The notes under the pieces were generated by a model. That model worked only from the letters and a program-made list of their open reading frames with translations, made no database searches and had not been told where the DNA came from. Below, piece by piece: positions 1 to 8,511 of a stretch of 18,967 nucleotides of DNA. Source of the DNA: Calditrichia bacterium (GTDB lineage: Bacteria; Calditrichota; Calditrichia; RBG-13-44-9); the NCBI GenBank assembly GCA_026991005.1, contig JALXCH010000314.1:1-18967 (forward strand), in the 5' to 3' direction. A program made the translations under genes and the position numbers. The number at the start of each line of letters is the position of its first letter. Positions within the stretch are counted from its first letter, which is position 1.

Positions 1-246
1 CACGAACTGAAAGGAAACGCCATCCATGCTTTTGTGATTTTAAAGGCGGGGATGACGGGCAGCAAAGAACTGGAAGCGGAACTGAAGGAACACGTTAGCC
101 ACGAGTTAGGGCCTATTGCCAGGCCGGAAGAAATCCGGTTTGTGGATTCGCTTCCCAAGACTCGCAGTGGTAAAATCATGCGGCGAGTGCTGAAAGCGCG
201 GGCTCTGGGACAGGATGAAGGCGATTTAACCACTCTGGAAGAATAA
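1..246 (+). CDS. acs: Acetyl-CoA synthetase, C-terminal end (partial)
   Basis: The reading frame is open from the first base, so the gene starts outside the window and only about 81 C-terminal residues are seen. The motif [11 protein letters not shown] is the hallmark of the C-terminal domain of AMP-forming acetyl-CoA synthetase; its Lys takes part in adenylation and is the acetylation-controlled residue in well-studied Acs proteins. The preceding [12 protein letters not shown] and [11 protein letters not shown] and the ending GDLTTLEE also fit Acs. The enzyme makes acetyl-CoA from acetate, ATP and CoA in the cytoplasm. A propionyl-CoA synthetase is a less likely alternative. The stop is TAA and a strong hairpin follows within 15 bases. 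Confidence 0.92.
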   Translation, partial: HELKGNAIHAFVILKAGMTGSKELEAELKEHVSHELGPIARPEEIRFVDSLPKTRSGKIMRRVLKARALGQDEGDLTTLEE

Positions 247-260
247 ACCAGACTACTGAG

Positions 261-295
261 AATCAGAGAGCCAGGCTCGACCTGGCTTTCTGATT
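261..295 (+). terminator. Hairpin behind acs, probable transcription terminator
   Basis: The arms AATCAGAGAGCCAGG (261-275) and CCTGGCTTTCTGATT (281-295) form a 15-bp stem with one G-U pair and a 5-base loop. The hairpin starts 14 bases after the acs stop. No clear U-tract follows it, so termination efficiency is uncertain, but position and stability fit a 3'-end structure. Confidence 0.6.
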
Positions 296-940
296 GGAAA
301 ATTGACAGTACCATATAATGAGATGCTGAATAGAAGGTAAATGCAGTACTACTCCTGCTTTTATGAAATTCAATGCACAAAAAATCTCCTAAAAATTAAT
401 TTTTTCAGAATTTATCGTTCTGAATACTTACTTTGAACAAGCGGAGGAAATAAAATCCAGGATTCGCCTGAAACTGAGTGAGTTTAAGATTAAGAAATCA
501 CAGTTTTCAAAAGAAAAAAACATTTTTAATCCTGAAAAAATACGCTATTTAATTGAATAAAAACTTCAAACATTTGTACTCAAAAATTAATTTAGGAAAA
601 TATCTCAACTTTTGAGGCAAAAGCCTCTATAATAAGGTTATGTTGGAATATTTATTTTCCATTGCTATGGTTTTGGTTTATTATCTAATTCATTTGAAAC
701 AATAAAAAGTATAATTTCTTAAAGTGTAGAAAATGTTATTTAATTTCTACCCAAATGAATCATTAAAATTTCTTTTTAAACCGTTTATAGAATTTTAATT
801 AATATATTGGCAGTTCAGATTATTTTTTTTACATTTCCCTAAAATAGTAAAATTAGTAAACTCAATTGGTAATCATTTCAGAAATTGAATTCTGATTAAA
901 TAAAATTAAATCCGGTTCTGTTATACAGGAAAAATTAAAA
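296..940. other. AT-rich intergenic gap with one possible gene remnant
   Basis: About 640 bases, strongly AT-rich, without a convincing gene. The frame ending in TAA at 560 is open from 393 and encodes a plausible helical stretch (YFEQAEEIKSRIRLKLSEF, then ...NPEKIRYLIE) but has no ATG, so it may be a decayed gene tail. Just upstream of the restriction enzyme lies an imperfectly placed inverted repeat TCAGAA-N6-TTCTGA (878-895), which could be an operator. No convincing sigma-70 promoter was found. Confidence 0.4.
393..560 (+). pseudogene. Possible remnant of a short protein gene
   Basis: This is a 56-codon open stretch without an ATG, ending in TAA at 558-560. The C-terminal half has balanced charged and hydrophobic residues typical of a real helix rather than random AT-rich translation. 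I do not recognise a family. It could equally be a chance open frame in AT-rich DNA. Confidence 0.18.
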
Positions 941-3900
941 GTGAAGAAGATACTTGAACAATATCTTACAAATCTTATCAAAACCGCCAAACGAGGTGAT
1001 GCTCGTGAAGAAAGTTATTATAAACATCTTGATGAGTTAATTAAAAAATATGCAGAATCCCGGCTAATAAAAGGCATAGAAGTTACAATCCTACCCAAAA
1101 AAACTGAAGCGGGTAATCCAGATTTTCGTATTTGGGACGGGAGAAATCATATCACCGGATACATCGAGGCTAAAGACCCATCAATTACCAATCTGGATTA
1201 CATCGAAGGTTCGGAACAATTAAAACGCTATATATCCACTTTCCCGAATGTTATTCTTACCAATTTTTATGAATTCCGTCTTTACCGAAACGGTCAAATG
1301 GTATCGCAGGTAATGATTGGGCGACCGATAATAGCCCAAACGTTGAAAACAGCGCCCCCTGTTGAAAATATCGAAAAGTTTAAAGAACTTCTCGATCTCT
1401 TCTTTTCTTTTTCTCTACCCAGGGTTCAGACCGCACGTTCTCTGGCCGTCGAATTAGCTAAACGCACCCGTTTTCTGCGTGATGAAGTTATTGCAGTGGA
1501 AATAGCAGAAAACGGAAGTAAAGGTCATAAACAAATCATCGGCTTTTATGAAGCATTTAAAAAATATTTAATTGCTACCTTAACAGAAAAACAATTTGCC
1601 AATCTCTACGCACAAACTATTACTTACGGTCTGTTTGCTGCTAGATTAAGAGCAACTGGCGAGTTTAACCGTAAACTTGCTTTTGATTTCATTCCCCATA
1701 CCATTGGTATTTTACGCGATGTGTTTCGTTTCATTTCATTGGAAGATCCCCCTACATCCCTTCAAATCATTGTAGACGACATCGCAGAAATTCTAAGTGT
1801 TACTGATGCGAACAAAATTTTACATGAATACAAAAGAACAGGTAAGGGTAAAGATCCCATTATTCATTTTTATGAAACCTTTCTGGAAAATTATGACCCT
1901 GAAATTCGCGAACGACGCGGTGTTTACTACACACCTGAACCGGTAGTCAATTATATCGTACGTTCTATTCACTCCATTTTAAAGTCACATTTTAATCTTG
2001 CGGATGGCTTAGCGAGTGAGGAAGTAAAATTACTCGACCCTGCCGGAGGGACACTGACTTTCCCTGCTGAAGCTATTCGACTGGCGGCCAATGAGTTTAA
2101 AGAGAAATACGGCACAGGCGGTTTACATCGCTGGATAAAAAAACACATTCTGGAAAATTTTTACGCCTTTGAACTGATGATGGCCCCATATGCCATCGGC
2201 CATCTGAAAATAGGCTTTATCTTCGAAGAATTAGGTTACAAGATGGCGGATGATGAGCGCTTTAGACTTTATTTGACCAACACCCTGGAAATGGAAGAGA
2301 TCGAGCAAATCTCTATTCCGGGACTTTCATCTTTGAGTGAAGAGAGCCATCTGGCAGCTAAGGTGAAAAAAGAACAACCGGTGCTGGTGATTTTAGGTAA
2401 TCCCCCTTACAGTGGTATTTCGGCCAATATTAACGAATGGACCGAACGTCTCCTGAAAGAAGATATTGATGGGATTCAGAGTTACTATAAGGTAGATGGT
2501 GAACCACTAGGTGAGAGAAATCCCAAATGGCTACAGGATGATTATGTCAAATTTCTGCGCTTTGCTCAGTGGAAAATTCAAAAATCCGGATACGGTATTG
2601 TAGGCATGATCACCAATCATAGTTATTTGGATAACCCTACTTTTCGCGGTATGCGCCAGAGCCTGATAAAAACTTTTGATGAAATTTATATTCTTGATTT
2701 GCATGGTAACAGCCTGAAAAAGGAAACTGCACCTAATGGCGGTAAAGATGAGAATGTATTTGACATTCGCCAGGGCGTGGCAATTGCGCTATTCGTAAAG
2801 AATAAAAAACCATATGATCCGCAGGTCTTTCATGCAGACTTGTACGGTTTACGCGAAGAGAAATACAAATGGCTTGATGAAAATGAGTTTTCAACCGAAA
2901 ATTACGAACAAATTGAACCGCAGAGTCCATATTACTTTTTAGTCAAAAGAGACACTGATAAGATAAAAAGATATTTACAATGGAAGAAAATCAATGAAAT
3001 TTTTCCTGTCAATAGTGTAGGGATTGTCACATCACGAGATGAATTTGTAATCGATTATGAAAGACACCGGCTTAAAAATAGGATTCTTCAATTCATTAAT
3101 TCATCTCAACCAGACGAAATTATTGCTCAAGCTTTTAAGCTAAGAGACAAATCTAACTGGAAAATTAAAGACGCACGCCAAAATTTATCAGCAACCAGCA
3201 ACCTGGATGATTATATCAAAGAGATATTATACCGACCATTTGATAAGCGCTATATATTTTACCATCAATCGGTAATTGAGCGTATGCGATCCGAAGTAAT
3301 GCGCCATATGTTAAAGGAAAACCTTTCTATCTGTTTTATGAGACAATTTTCAGCAGATTTGCCATATACACATTTTCTAATTTCAGAATATATGGTTGAT
3401 AATCGAACTTTCTTTAGCAGTAAAGGAATTATTCAGCAAGCACCACTTTATCTCTATCCTGATGAGAAAAAAAATAATCCCAATCCGGGCGTTACCATAA
3501 TGATGGTCTTTGACAAACAAGAAACTTATGGTAAGCAACCTAACATTCCTCCGATAATTTTTGAAAAATTGGGAGCAGTTTTTGGTAAACGTCAATCACC
3601 GGAAGACATTCTCTATTACATTTATGCTGTATTTTACAGTAACATTTATCGTAATACTTACGCTGAGTTCCTGAAAGTAGATTTCCCGCGTGTGCCGTTC
3701 ACCGCGGATTATGAACTTTTTAAAAGAATGGGCACATTGGGCAAAGAACTAGCAGATTTGCATTTACTAAAAAGCCCTTTACTCAACACACCAATTGCCA
3801 AATATCAGGGTAGTGGAACAAATGACCGTATTGAAAAAATCATTTACAAAGACAATGAACAACGCATTTACATTAACAAGGAAAAATATTTTGAAGGAGT

Positions 3901-4096
3901 CACACCACAGGTATGGAATTATCACATAGGTGGCTACCAGGTTTTACGGAAATATCTGAAAAACCGAAAGGGAAGAATAATGGAAGAGGCACCGCGGTAT
4001 TGCAGAATAGTTACAGCCTTAAGCAAAACAATTGAAATCCAAAAACAAATAGATGCCATATATCCTGCTGTTGAAAAGAACTTAATCCAGTGGTAA
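941..4096 (+). CDS. Fused restriction endonuclease-adenine methyltransferase, type ISP/IIG-like
   Basis: A single 1051-aa polypeptide that should both methylate adenine in its recognition site and cleave unmodified DNA. The N-terminal part carries a PD-(D/E)xK-type nuclease signature: PD at residues 60-61 and EAK at 76-78. A helical coupler follows (about 150-320). The methyltransferase starts at RRGVYYTPEPVV (about 325), with SAM-binding motif I DPAGGT (366-371) and catalytic motif IV NPPY (487-490), typical of N6-adenine enzymes. The last roughly 350 residues would be the target-recognition domain. Family resemblance is to the C-terminal two-thirds of type ISP enzymes, but no helicase is present, so it is organised like a type IIG single-chain enzyme. 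The start is GTG at 941 with AGGA about 10 bases upstream. No partner gene lies next to it. Its AT-rich composition and AT-rich flanks suggest horizontal acquisition. Confidence 0.85.
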   Translation: MKKILEQYLTNLIKTAKRGDAREESYYKHLDELIKKYAESRLIKGIEVTILPKKTEAGNPDFRIWDGRNHITGYIEAKDPSITNLDYIEGSEQLKRYISTFPNVILTNFYEFRLYRNGQMVSQVMIGRPIIAQTLKTAPPVENIEKFKELLDLFFSFSLPRVQTARSLAVELAKRTRFLRDEVIAVEIAENGSKGHKQIIGFYEAFKKYLIATLTEKQFANLYAQTITYGLFAARLRATGEFNRKLAFDFIPHTIGILRDVFRFISLEDPPTSLQIIVDDIAEILSVTDANKILHEYKRTGKGKDPIIHFYETFLENYDPEIRERRGVYYTPEPVVNYIVRSIHSILKSHFNLADGLASEEVKLLDPAGGTLTFPAEAIRLAANEFKEKYGTGGLHRWIKKHILENFYAFELMMAPYAIGHLKIGFIFEELGYKMADDERFRLYLTNTLEMEEIEQISIPGLSSLSEESHLAAKVKKEQPVLVILGNPPYSGISANINEWTERLLKEDIDGIQSYYKVDGEPLGERNPKWLQDDYVKFLRFAQWKIQKSGYGIVGMITNHSYLDNPTFRGMRQSLIKTFDEIYILDLHGNSLKKETAPNGGKDENVFDIRQGVAIALFVKNKKPYDPQVFHADLYGLREEKYKWLDENEFSTENYEQIEPQSPYYFLVKRDTDKIKRYLQWKKINEIFPVNSVGIVTSRDEFVIDYERHRLKNRILQFINSSQPDEIIAQAFKLRDKSNWKIKDARQNLSATSNLDDYIKEILYRPFDKRYIFYHQSVIERMRSEVMRHMLKENLSICFMRQFSADLPYTHFLISEYMVDNRTFFSSKGIIQQAPLYLYPDEKKNNPNPGVTIMMVFDKQETYGKQPNIPPIIFEKLGAVFGKRQSPEDILYYIYAVFYSNIYRNTYAEFLKVDFPRVPFTADYELFKRMGTLGKELADLHLLKSPLLNTPIAKYQGSGTNDRIEKIIYKDNEQRIYINKEKYFEGVTPQVWNYHIGGYQVLRKYLKNRKGRIMEEAPRYCRIVTALSKTIEIQKQIDAIYPAVEKNLIQW

Positions 4097-4226
4097 TATT
4101 AATTAAGATTCTCTGGTGTTTCTTGAAGTCCCCTCAATTATTCAAGACATTCTAGAAAACTCTTTCTTATTCTTTAACACAACGGCTTAGTAATAAAAAC
4201 ACAAAACGCTTCCTGCCATCCCCCGG

Positions 4227-4436
4227 TTAAACCAGAGCCGGATCATCCTCAACCTCTTCTGTGCGGCGGAAAGAACAACACAAAATTTCGAAATCGCGGA
4301 TGTGCCGGATGGGGTCAAATCCAGCCTCGAATCGGGTACGACACTCCAGAGCCTTTTTTACTCCCTGCGGGCAAATCATGTCCATTACGGGACAATAGCG
4401 CGGATCGTCTTTTATGTCTCTCATTATTATCCCCAT
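4227..4436 (-). CDS. Small Cys-rich conserved-looking hypothetical protein
   Basis: A 69-residue protein with five Cys (positions 15, 22, 32, 53, 54) in a compact pattern: YCPVMDMICPQG, then a charged helix, then FDPIRHIRDFEILCCSFRR. Spaced cysteines with conserved-looking aromatic and acidic residues suggest a small metal- or cluster-binding protein, but I recognise no family. A second ATG at codon 5 (first base 4424) is preceded by GGGG at suitable distance and may be the true start. It lies 246 bases downstream of the SagB-like gene on the same strand and converges with the restriction enzyme gene. A RiPP precursor role is conceivable from that neighbour, but the sequence lacks an obvious leader/core division. 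Confidence 0.5.
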   Translation of the reverse strand: MGIIMRDIKDDPRYCPVMDMICPQGVKKALECRTRFEAGFDPIRHIRDFEILCCSFRRTEEVEDDPALV

Positions 4437-4682
4437 TCTTTTTCACCAAAATGAAAAATTTTTTTCGGGAAGTCAAATCATTTCCCGCTTGAACTGTTCA
4501 TTTAACACGAATGTACCGCTCATTTTTAAGATGCTCTTTACCAGCGTTCAAATACTTTCTTGCAAATCCTGGAGCGTCCACACCAAAACAATGATTTTTT
4601 CCTCTGAACCGAATTTCAAATAAACCGAGAAAACCAGAGCCAGATGCAACCAATTTCTGAATCGAAATCCGGTGGAATCAGA

Positions 4683-6197
4683 TTAAACCTTTCCCACAAT
4701 CATTCCTCCCAGAACCTTTTCGTGCGGCTCCCGAACTCCCAGAAACTCATTCAAACTATCGTCGAAAAAATTCCCAATACCCCGCGCTCCCAATCCCAGG
4801 GCTGTTCCCGTAAGGTAAATACTTTCGCCCAGCATTCCCGTATTCAGATGGGCATACCGATATCCCCGATTGGAAAATAGGCTGATATCCTCAAAATCGG
4901 TAGTAAAAAAGAAGGCAACCGCCGAGTTAAAAACCGCATCCTGAACGATGGTTAAGTAAGAGATATCTCCGCGAAAGGTTCCGGATCTGAGCTGTTCCAA
5001 ACCATGCCCATCTAGATGGTACAAATACAAACCGTTTTCCAACCCTTCCACATCGTTTATTACCACATATATATAGTAGGCGGGCATGTTGTACAGGGGA
5101 GGTACTAATTTTAAAAAGAAAAGCAACGTGGATAATTCAGTTTGAGTTAATGGCAACCAGACAAAAGAATGTGCCGAGCGTCGCTTTTGAATCGCTTCCG
5201 CTACGGAAAGATGGGAAATACTCTGTGGTGCCGGTAAGGTAATCAGGGAATTCCGGAGCGTTTTTTTGTGCACCTCAGGTTTCCAGGGAAGCTGTACCGA
5301 AACAGCAAGCTTCCCTACACCCGGAGCAAAATGGCTGGAATTTTGATGAATTCCCTGAAGCAAACTGGAAAATCGGGAAGACAAAACGTCTTCTTCCGGA
5401 GTGATCATTTCAAACGTATAGTGCTCTGTGGTTGCTTTTTCGGCACCTTTCCCCAAGGCAAAAAGAAGAAGAGTAGCTTCCCCAACACCATCGATGTGCA
5501 GTAAACGATTCAAAGCCTCATCGGCAAAATCTCCAACAATATTGCAGGTTAATCCCAATCCGGCAGCCGCACTGGTGACATTTCCCGCAATAAATCCCAC
5601 ATCCATCAGGCAATACCGGTAGGCTCTCTCACCAAATTTCCAGCTATTCCGGTCAAACACCGAGGTGACAATCAGATAAAATGCGGCATTTTCCAGAGCG
5701 CGTATCCCAAATCCCGCTTCCTGCAAAGCGGTCACAGAATTCTCCCGGGACAACAACACTAACTCATGATTCAAAGGATGATAATAGTAAATTCCCGGAG
5801 AAAATCCCGTTACATTTTGAATCACCACATACAGCTCCGCAGGATACAATCCGCTGGCGGAGGGAGCCGCCCGAAAAGCAACTTCCCGGTGAATGGATTT
5901 TCGCTTCTGGGTTATTCCGTAAACAAGGTGTAAAAAACCGGAAAGGAGTTCCGGAGAAACCGATTCCTTTTCTAATTCTTGAAATTCGGAAAATTTCTGT
6001 GCCGTTTGCAAAGCAGCTTCCAGAGAAAGAGATTCGATGCGATCCATTTGGGGTAAAGCATAGCGGGGATGAGAAGGATAATCTTTTTTGTTTTCCGGAA
6101 TCGGGCTTCGGGCAAACTCTTTATAAAATGATTTGACTTTTTCAAAAGAATACTTCGTTTTTTCGTGATACTCCCGCGCACTGTTGAAAAGTCGCAT
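4683..6197 (-). CDS. Tandem-domain SagB/ThcOx-type nitroreductase-like dehydrogenase
   Basis: A flavin-dependent oxidoreductase of the nitroreductase fold, containing two SagB-type domains. Numbered from the upstream ATG at 6215, the first runs from about 60 to 260, with the diagnostic APSASGLYPAELYVV and GERAYRYCLMDVGFIAGN. The second runs from about 335 to 510, with AIQKRRSAHSF, NRGYRYAHLNTGMLGESIY and a C-terminal GLGARGIGNFFDD. The second domain lacks a clear PSAG-LYP segment, so only one half may be fully active, or the halves may act as a pseudo-dimer. SagB enzymes oxidise azolines to azoles in RiPP maturation, but many solitary homologues have no known substrate, and no cyclodehydratase is seen here. 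I place the start at ATG 6197 because AAGGAAGGAG lies 5 bases before it; the upstream ATG at 6215 would put that Shine-Dalgarno inside the gene. Confidence 0.82.
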   Translation of the reverse strand: MRLFNSAREYHEKTKYSFEKVKSFYKEFARSPIPENKKDYPSHPRYALPQMDRIESLSLEAALQTAQKFSEFQELEKESVSPELLSGFLHLVYGITQKRKSIHREVAFRAAPSASGLYPAELYVVIQNVTGFSPGIYYYHPLNHELVLLSRENSVTALQEAGFGIRALENAAFYLIVTSVFDRNSWKFGERAYRYCLMDVGFIAGNVTSAAAGLGLTCNIVGDFADEALNRLLHIDGVGEATLLLFALGKGAEKATTEHYTFEMITPEEDVLSSRFSSLLQGIHQNSSHFAPGVGKLAVSVQLPWKPEVHKKTLRNSLITLPAPQSISHLSVAEAIQKRRSAHSFVWLPLTQTELSTLLFFLKLVPPLYNMPAYYIYVVINDVEGLENGLYLYHLDGHGLEQLRSGTFRGDISYLTIVQDAVFNSAVAFFFTTDFEDISLFSNRGYRYAHLNTGMLGESIYLTGTALGLGARGIGNFFDDSLNEFLGVREPHEKVLGGMIVGKV

Positions 6198-6514
6198 TCT
6201 TGCTCCTTCCTTCATTCGACGGGTAACTTAGGTTGCAGAACAGAGAAAATCTACCCTAAATTTTAAAAATAGACCCCTTTTTTTCTGGAAAGATATGCAC
6301 TAAAGAACTAAAGAAGTTTTAACATCACTCTGGAGAAAAACTCGCACCAATTTAATAAAGCCCACAGATGATATTATTTGATGTACCTAAAAATTTGCAT
6401 ATGCTTGATTTAATTTCATTTAAAAATTCTAAATGAGGTTAAACTCCACAAAAAAATGGACTCTCTATTTTCCCTTTCACTAAAAAATCCGATGGTTTGG
6501 TCACAAGAATGTCC
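6198..6514. other. Intergenic gap, nothing recognised
   Basis: About 315 AT-rich bases between the radical SAM gene's 3' end and the SagB-like gene, both on the minus strand. I see only a weak 6-bp inverted repeat (CATTTA-N7-TAAATG, 6418-6436) and no convincing promoter or terminator. Confidence 0.4.
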
Positions 6515-6804
6515 CTACTTTAAAATCCCATTTTTAATTCCATATTTGTTGCACAACCTGGTAGTTAGCTCTTCCAGCTTTGTTTGATATTCTTTTGCTG
6601 GTTGAAAGAAAATCCGAAATAAACTCCTGTATCTGGGGACAAGTTCGGGGTAATATTTTTCCAGAAATCGATAGTAAAGAACTTTGCTGTCCGTGGGTTT
6701 ATTCCCAAATAATGTCAAAGCCCCTACAAATACAAAATCCGCTCCGTACGTTTTAGCTGTTTTTATCATCACCTCAAGTTTTTCTTCCGAATCGGATAAA
6801 TAAG
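6515..6804 (-). pseudogene. 3' part of SPL-like radical SAM gene, cut off by IS110 element
   Basis: The last 95 codons (YLSDSEEKLEVMIKTAKTYG...) are the C-terminal third of a COG1533/SPL-type radical SAM protein whose N-terminal part lies at 8619-9221. In intact relatives an acidic DSEE-L segment follows directly on a PILP strand, and AKxYGADFVFVGALTLFG is a core strand-loop. Joined at the CT core, the two parts give about 296 residues, the usual size for this family. The fragment has no proper start: a TTG inside the element's right end is the only in-frame initiator. It is therefore unlikely to be functional. The stop is TAG. Confidence 0.85.
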
Positions 6805-6868
6805 TTATTCCGTTTAAAATCAACCTAAATTTTCATTTGCTTATGAGAGTAAATCAAATTATTTTAAA

Positions 6869-6887
6869 CCATCCAAAGTAAGGATGG
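6869..6887 (-). terminator. Hairpin behind the IS110 transposase gene
   Basis: CCATCC and GGATGG form a 6-bp stem with a 7-base loop, starting about 14 bases after the transposase stop. On the minus strand it is followed by TTTAAAATAATTT. It is a weak but plausible intrinsic terminator in the element's right end. Confidence 0.4.
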
Positions 6888-6900
6888 AAACCAAAGAGCA

Positions 6901-8271
6901 TTAGCTCGATGGGGCAGGTTCCAAGATCCCGTGCTTGACGAGCGATTCGTCTTGGGACGGAACCTGTTCCTTTCTTTTTTTGTGTTGTCTTCGTGAAATG
7001 GGAGCGTTCTCATCAAACTCTTGCAGGCGCCGTTTTTTAGGCGTTTTCGATTTATGGTTTTTGGGAGGGGTTTTTTCCTGGTTTTTACGGTCAATTTCCG
7101 GGTCAAAAGCAGTACCATTTTTTAGCATTCCATAAACAATCCGCAGGATTTTGTGCATGCAAACCCCCATCGCTGCTCCATTGTGCATTCCTCGATTGGT
7201 TAAGCGAGAATAGAGTTCTTTAATAAGGGGGTTGTGCCGGATAGCACTAAATGCGATCATATACAAGATTGCCCGGCCTTCAGAACGTCCTTGTTTACTC
7301 ATATGGACTCCCCCGCGCCCATCACCGCTAATTCTATAAACAGGGTGAACGCCAAAATAGGAAGCCAGGTGTTTGACTGAAGGAAAACGTTGGATATTTC
7401 CTATGTTCAACAATAGACCTACCGCTGAATAAATGCCAATTCCTATGAAACTCACTAATAAATCTATCTGCTGCCTGGCTTCGGAGTAATTTTTTTCCAG
7501 GAACCGTTTTTGTTGTTGAATAAGTTTTTCCAGGTGCAGAATTTGAGTTGCCAGGCTACTTATTACCTGTTCACTCACCACATCACTTTCCCCACCGACG
7601 CCTTTTTCAACCAGGTCAATAATTCGCCGGGCTTTTTTCTGAGGGATATAAGGGATTTTTTCTAATCCCGCAACGCCCGCTTGCAATATTTTTTGATAGC
7701 TGGGATAAACTTCAAGAAGCTTTAACAACCATTTAGGCACACCATTGCGAGTAAATGTCAACAATTCCGGCATGGTGGAATAGAGTTGGGAATTTAACTG
7801 ATTGAGTAATTGACTTTGTTGTTTGACCAACATACGAATGTAGCTCCATAATCGTCGTAGTTTAGGATAATCCTGCTCATCGTAGACAACCTTTTCCGGA
7901 TGATCAATCTGATATAGGGCAATATCCTGGGCGCTGATGGCATCGGTCTTATTGCGTCGAGCACTGGCTTCACTGTTAAATTTCACCCGCGCCGGATTGA
8001 GCCGGGCAATATGAAGGGGGAGATATGAAGCAAGGGATCGAAGACGATGATACCAATTATTCTCAAAACCCCCGGTGCTCTCTACCGCTGCATAAAGAGT
8101 GGCACCCGGATGATCTTGAAAGAATCTCTCTAAATAATCAGTGAGTACCCTATGCCCCTGGGCGGTATCATCAAGCTGAAACCCTGGAGCAAGTGGCTTT
8201 TTTCTGGCATCTAAAATAACAAAATCTGCGTAGCCTTTGCTAACATCAATACCGAGATAGTAATTATCCAT
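6901..8271 (-). CDS. IS110-family DEDD transposase (serine-containing bridge-RNA-type recombinase)
   Basis: A 456-aa recombinase. The N-terminal RuvC-like DEDD domain shows GIDVSK (Asp9), AAVESTGGF (Glu64) and RRNKTDAISAQD (Asp110). The C-terminal Tnp_20/IS116 domain has FIGIGIYSAVGLL and HPVYRISGDGRGG, then HMSKQGRSEGRAIL with the expected catalytic Ser at 325. A coiled stretch (about 240-268) links the two. The usual fourth acidic residue, three after Asp110, is Ser113 here, with Asp116 nearby. The tail from 391 is Lys/Arg-rich and low-complexity, longer than the family core needs. The start is ATG at 8271 with GAGGG about 7 bases before it. The frame is intact, so the element may still be active. 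It would excise and insert the element at the bridge-RNA-specified CT core. Confidence 0.93.
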   Translation of the reverse strand: MDNYYLGIDVSKGYADFVILDARKKPLAPGFQLDDTAQGHRVLTDYLERFFQDHPGATLYAAVESTGGFENNWYHRLRSLASYLPLHIARLNPARVKFNSEASARRNKTDAISAQDIALYQIDHPEKVVYDEQDYPKLRRLWSYIRMLVKQQSQLLNQLNSQLYSTMPELLTFTRNGVPKWLLKLLEVYPSYQKILQAGVAGLEKIPYIPQKKARRIIDLVEKGVGGESDVVSEQVISSLATQILHLEKLIQQQKRFLEKNYSEARQQIDLLVSFIGIGIYSAVGLLLNIGNIQRFPSVKHLASYFGVHPVYRISGDGRGGVHMSKQGRSEGRAILYMIAFSAIRHNPLIKELYSRLTNRGMHNGAAMGVCMHKILRIVYGMLKNGTAFDPEIDRKNQEKTPPKNHKSKTPKKRRLQEFDENAPISRRQHKKRKEQVPSQDESLVKHGILEPAPSS

Positions 8272-8293
8272 AGCAATCCCTCTTAGTTAAATG

Positions 8294-8307
8294 AACATGT
8301 TACAACT
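8294..8307. repeat. Direct repeat, copy 1, near the transposase start
   Basis: AACATGTTACAACT here and AACATCTTACAACT at 8594-8607 differ at one base of 14 and lie exactly 300 bases apart, flanking the element's structured leader. The function is unknown; it may be a subterminal recombinase contact or a trace of duplication. Confidence 0.5.
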
Positions 8308-8320
8308 AATTAAAATTACA

Positions 8321-8334
8321 GTCCTGTTAAGGAC
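8321..8334 (-). terminator. Short hairpin closing the candidate bridge RNA
   Basis: GTCCT-TAAC-AGGAC, a 5-bp stem with a tetraloop, is followed on the minus strand by TGTAATTTTAATT. It sits between the donor loop and the transposase start and could end or attenuate the leader transcript. Confidence 0.4.
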
Positions 8335-8511
8335 ATTATTCAGGAAAACATCATCCTCGTTTTAATACGGTGTCTTAATGCACCAAGTTATTCCACGAGT
8401 TTTCCTGCCAAGAGCATAAACTTTGGGACGGGTTCTATGACCCATGGGACAAACATGCTCTCTTGACAGGAAAATAGAAATTCCTGAATGGTTATAAAAG
8501 CATAATTTGTT

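Noticed and set aside
4225..4645. Repeated AACCAGAGCC(G/A)GAT at about 4227 and 4633
   Set aside because: Only a short two-copy match without regular spacing or structure; not a CRISPR or defined repeat.
5681..6136. Plus-strand 151-codon open frame
   Set aside because: It is a shadow on the opposite strand of the SagB-like gene, with no recognisable domain or ribosome binding site.
6805..6823. TTG-initiated start for the radical SAM C-terminal fragment
   Set aside because: These codons belong to the right end of the IS element, not to the gene; they are an accident of the insertion.
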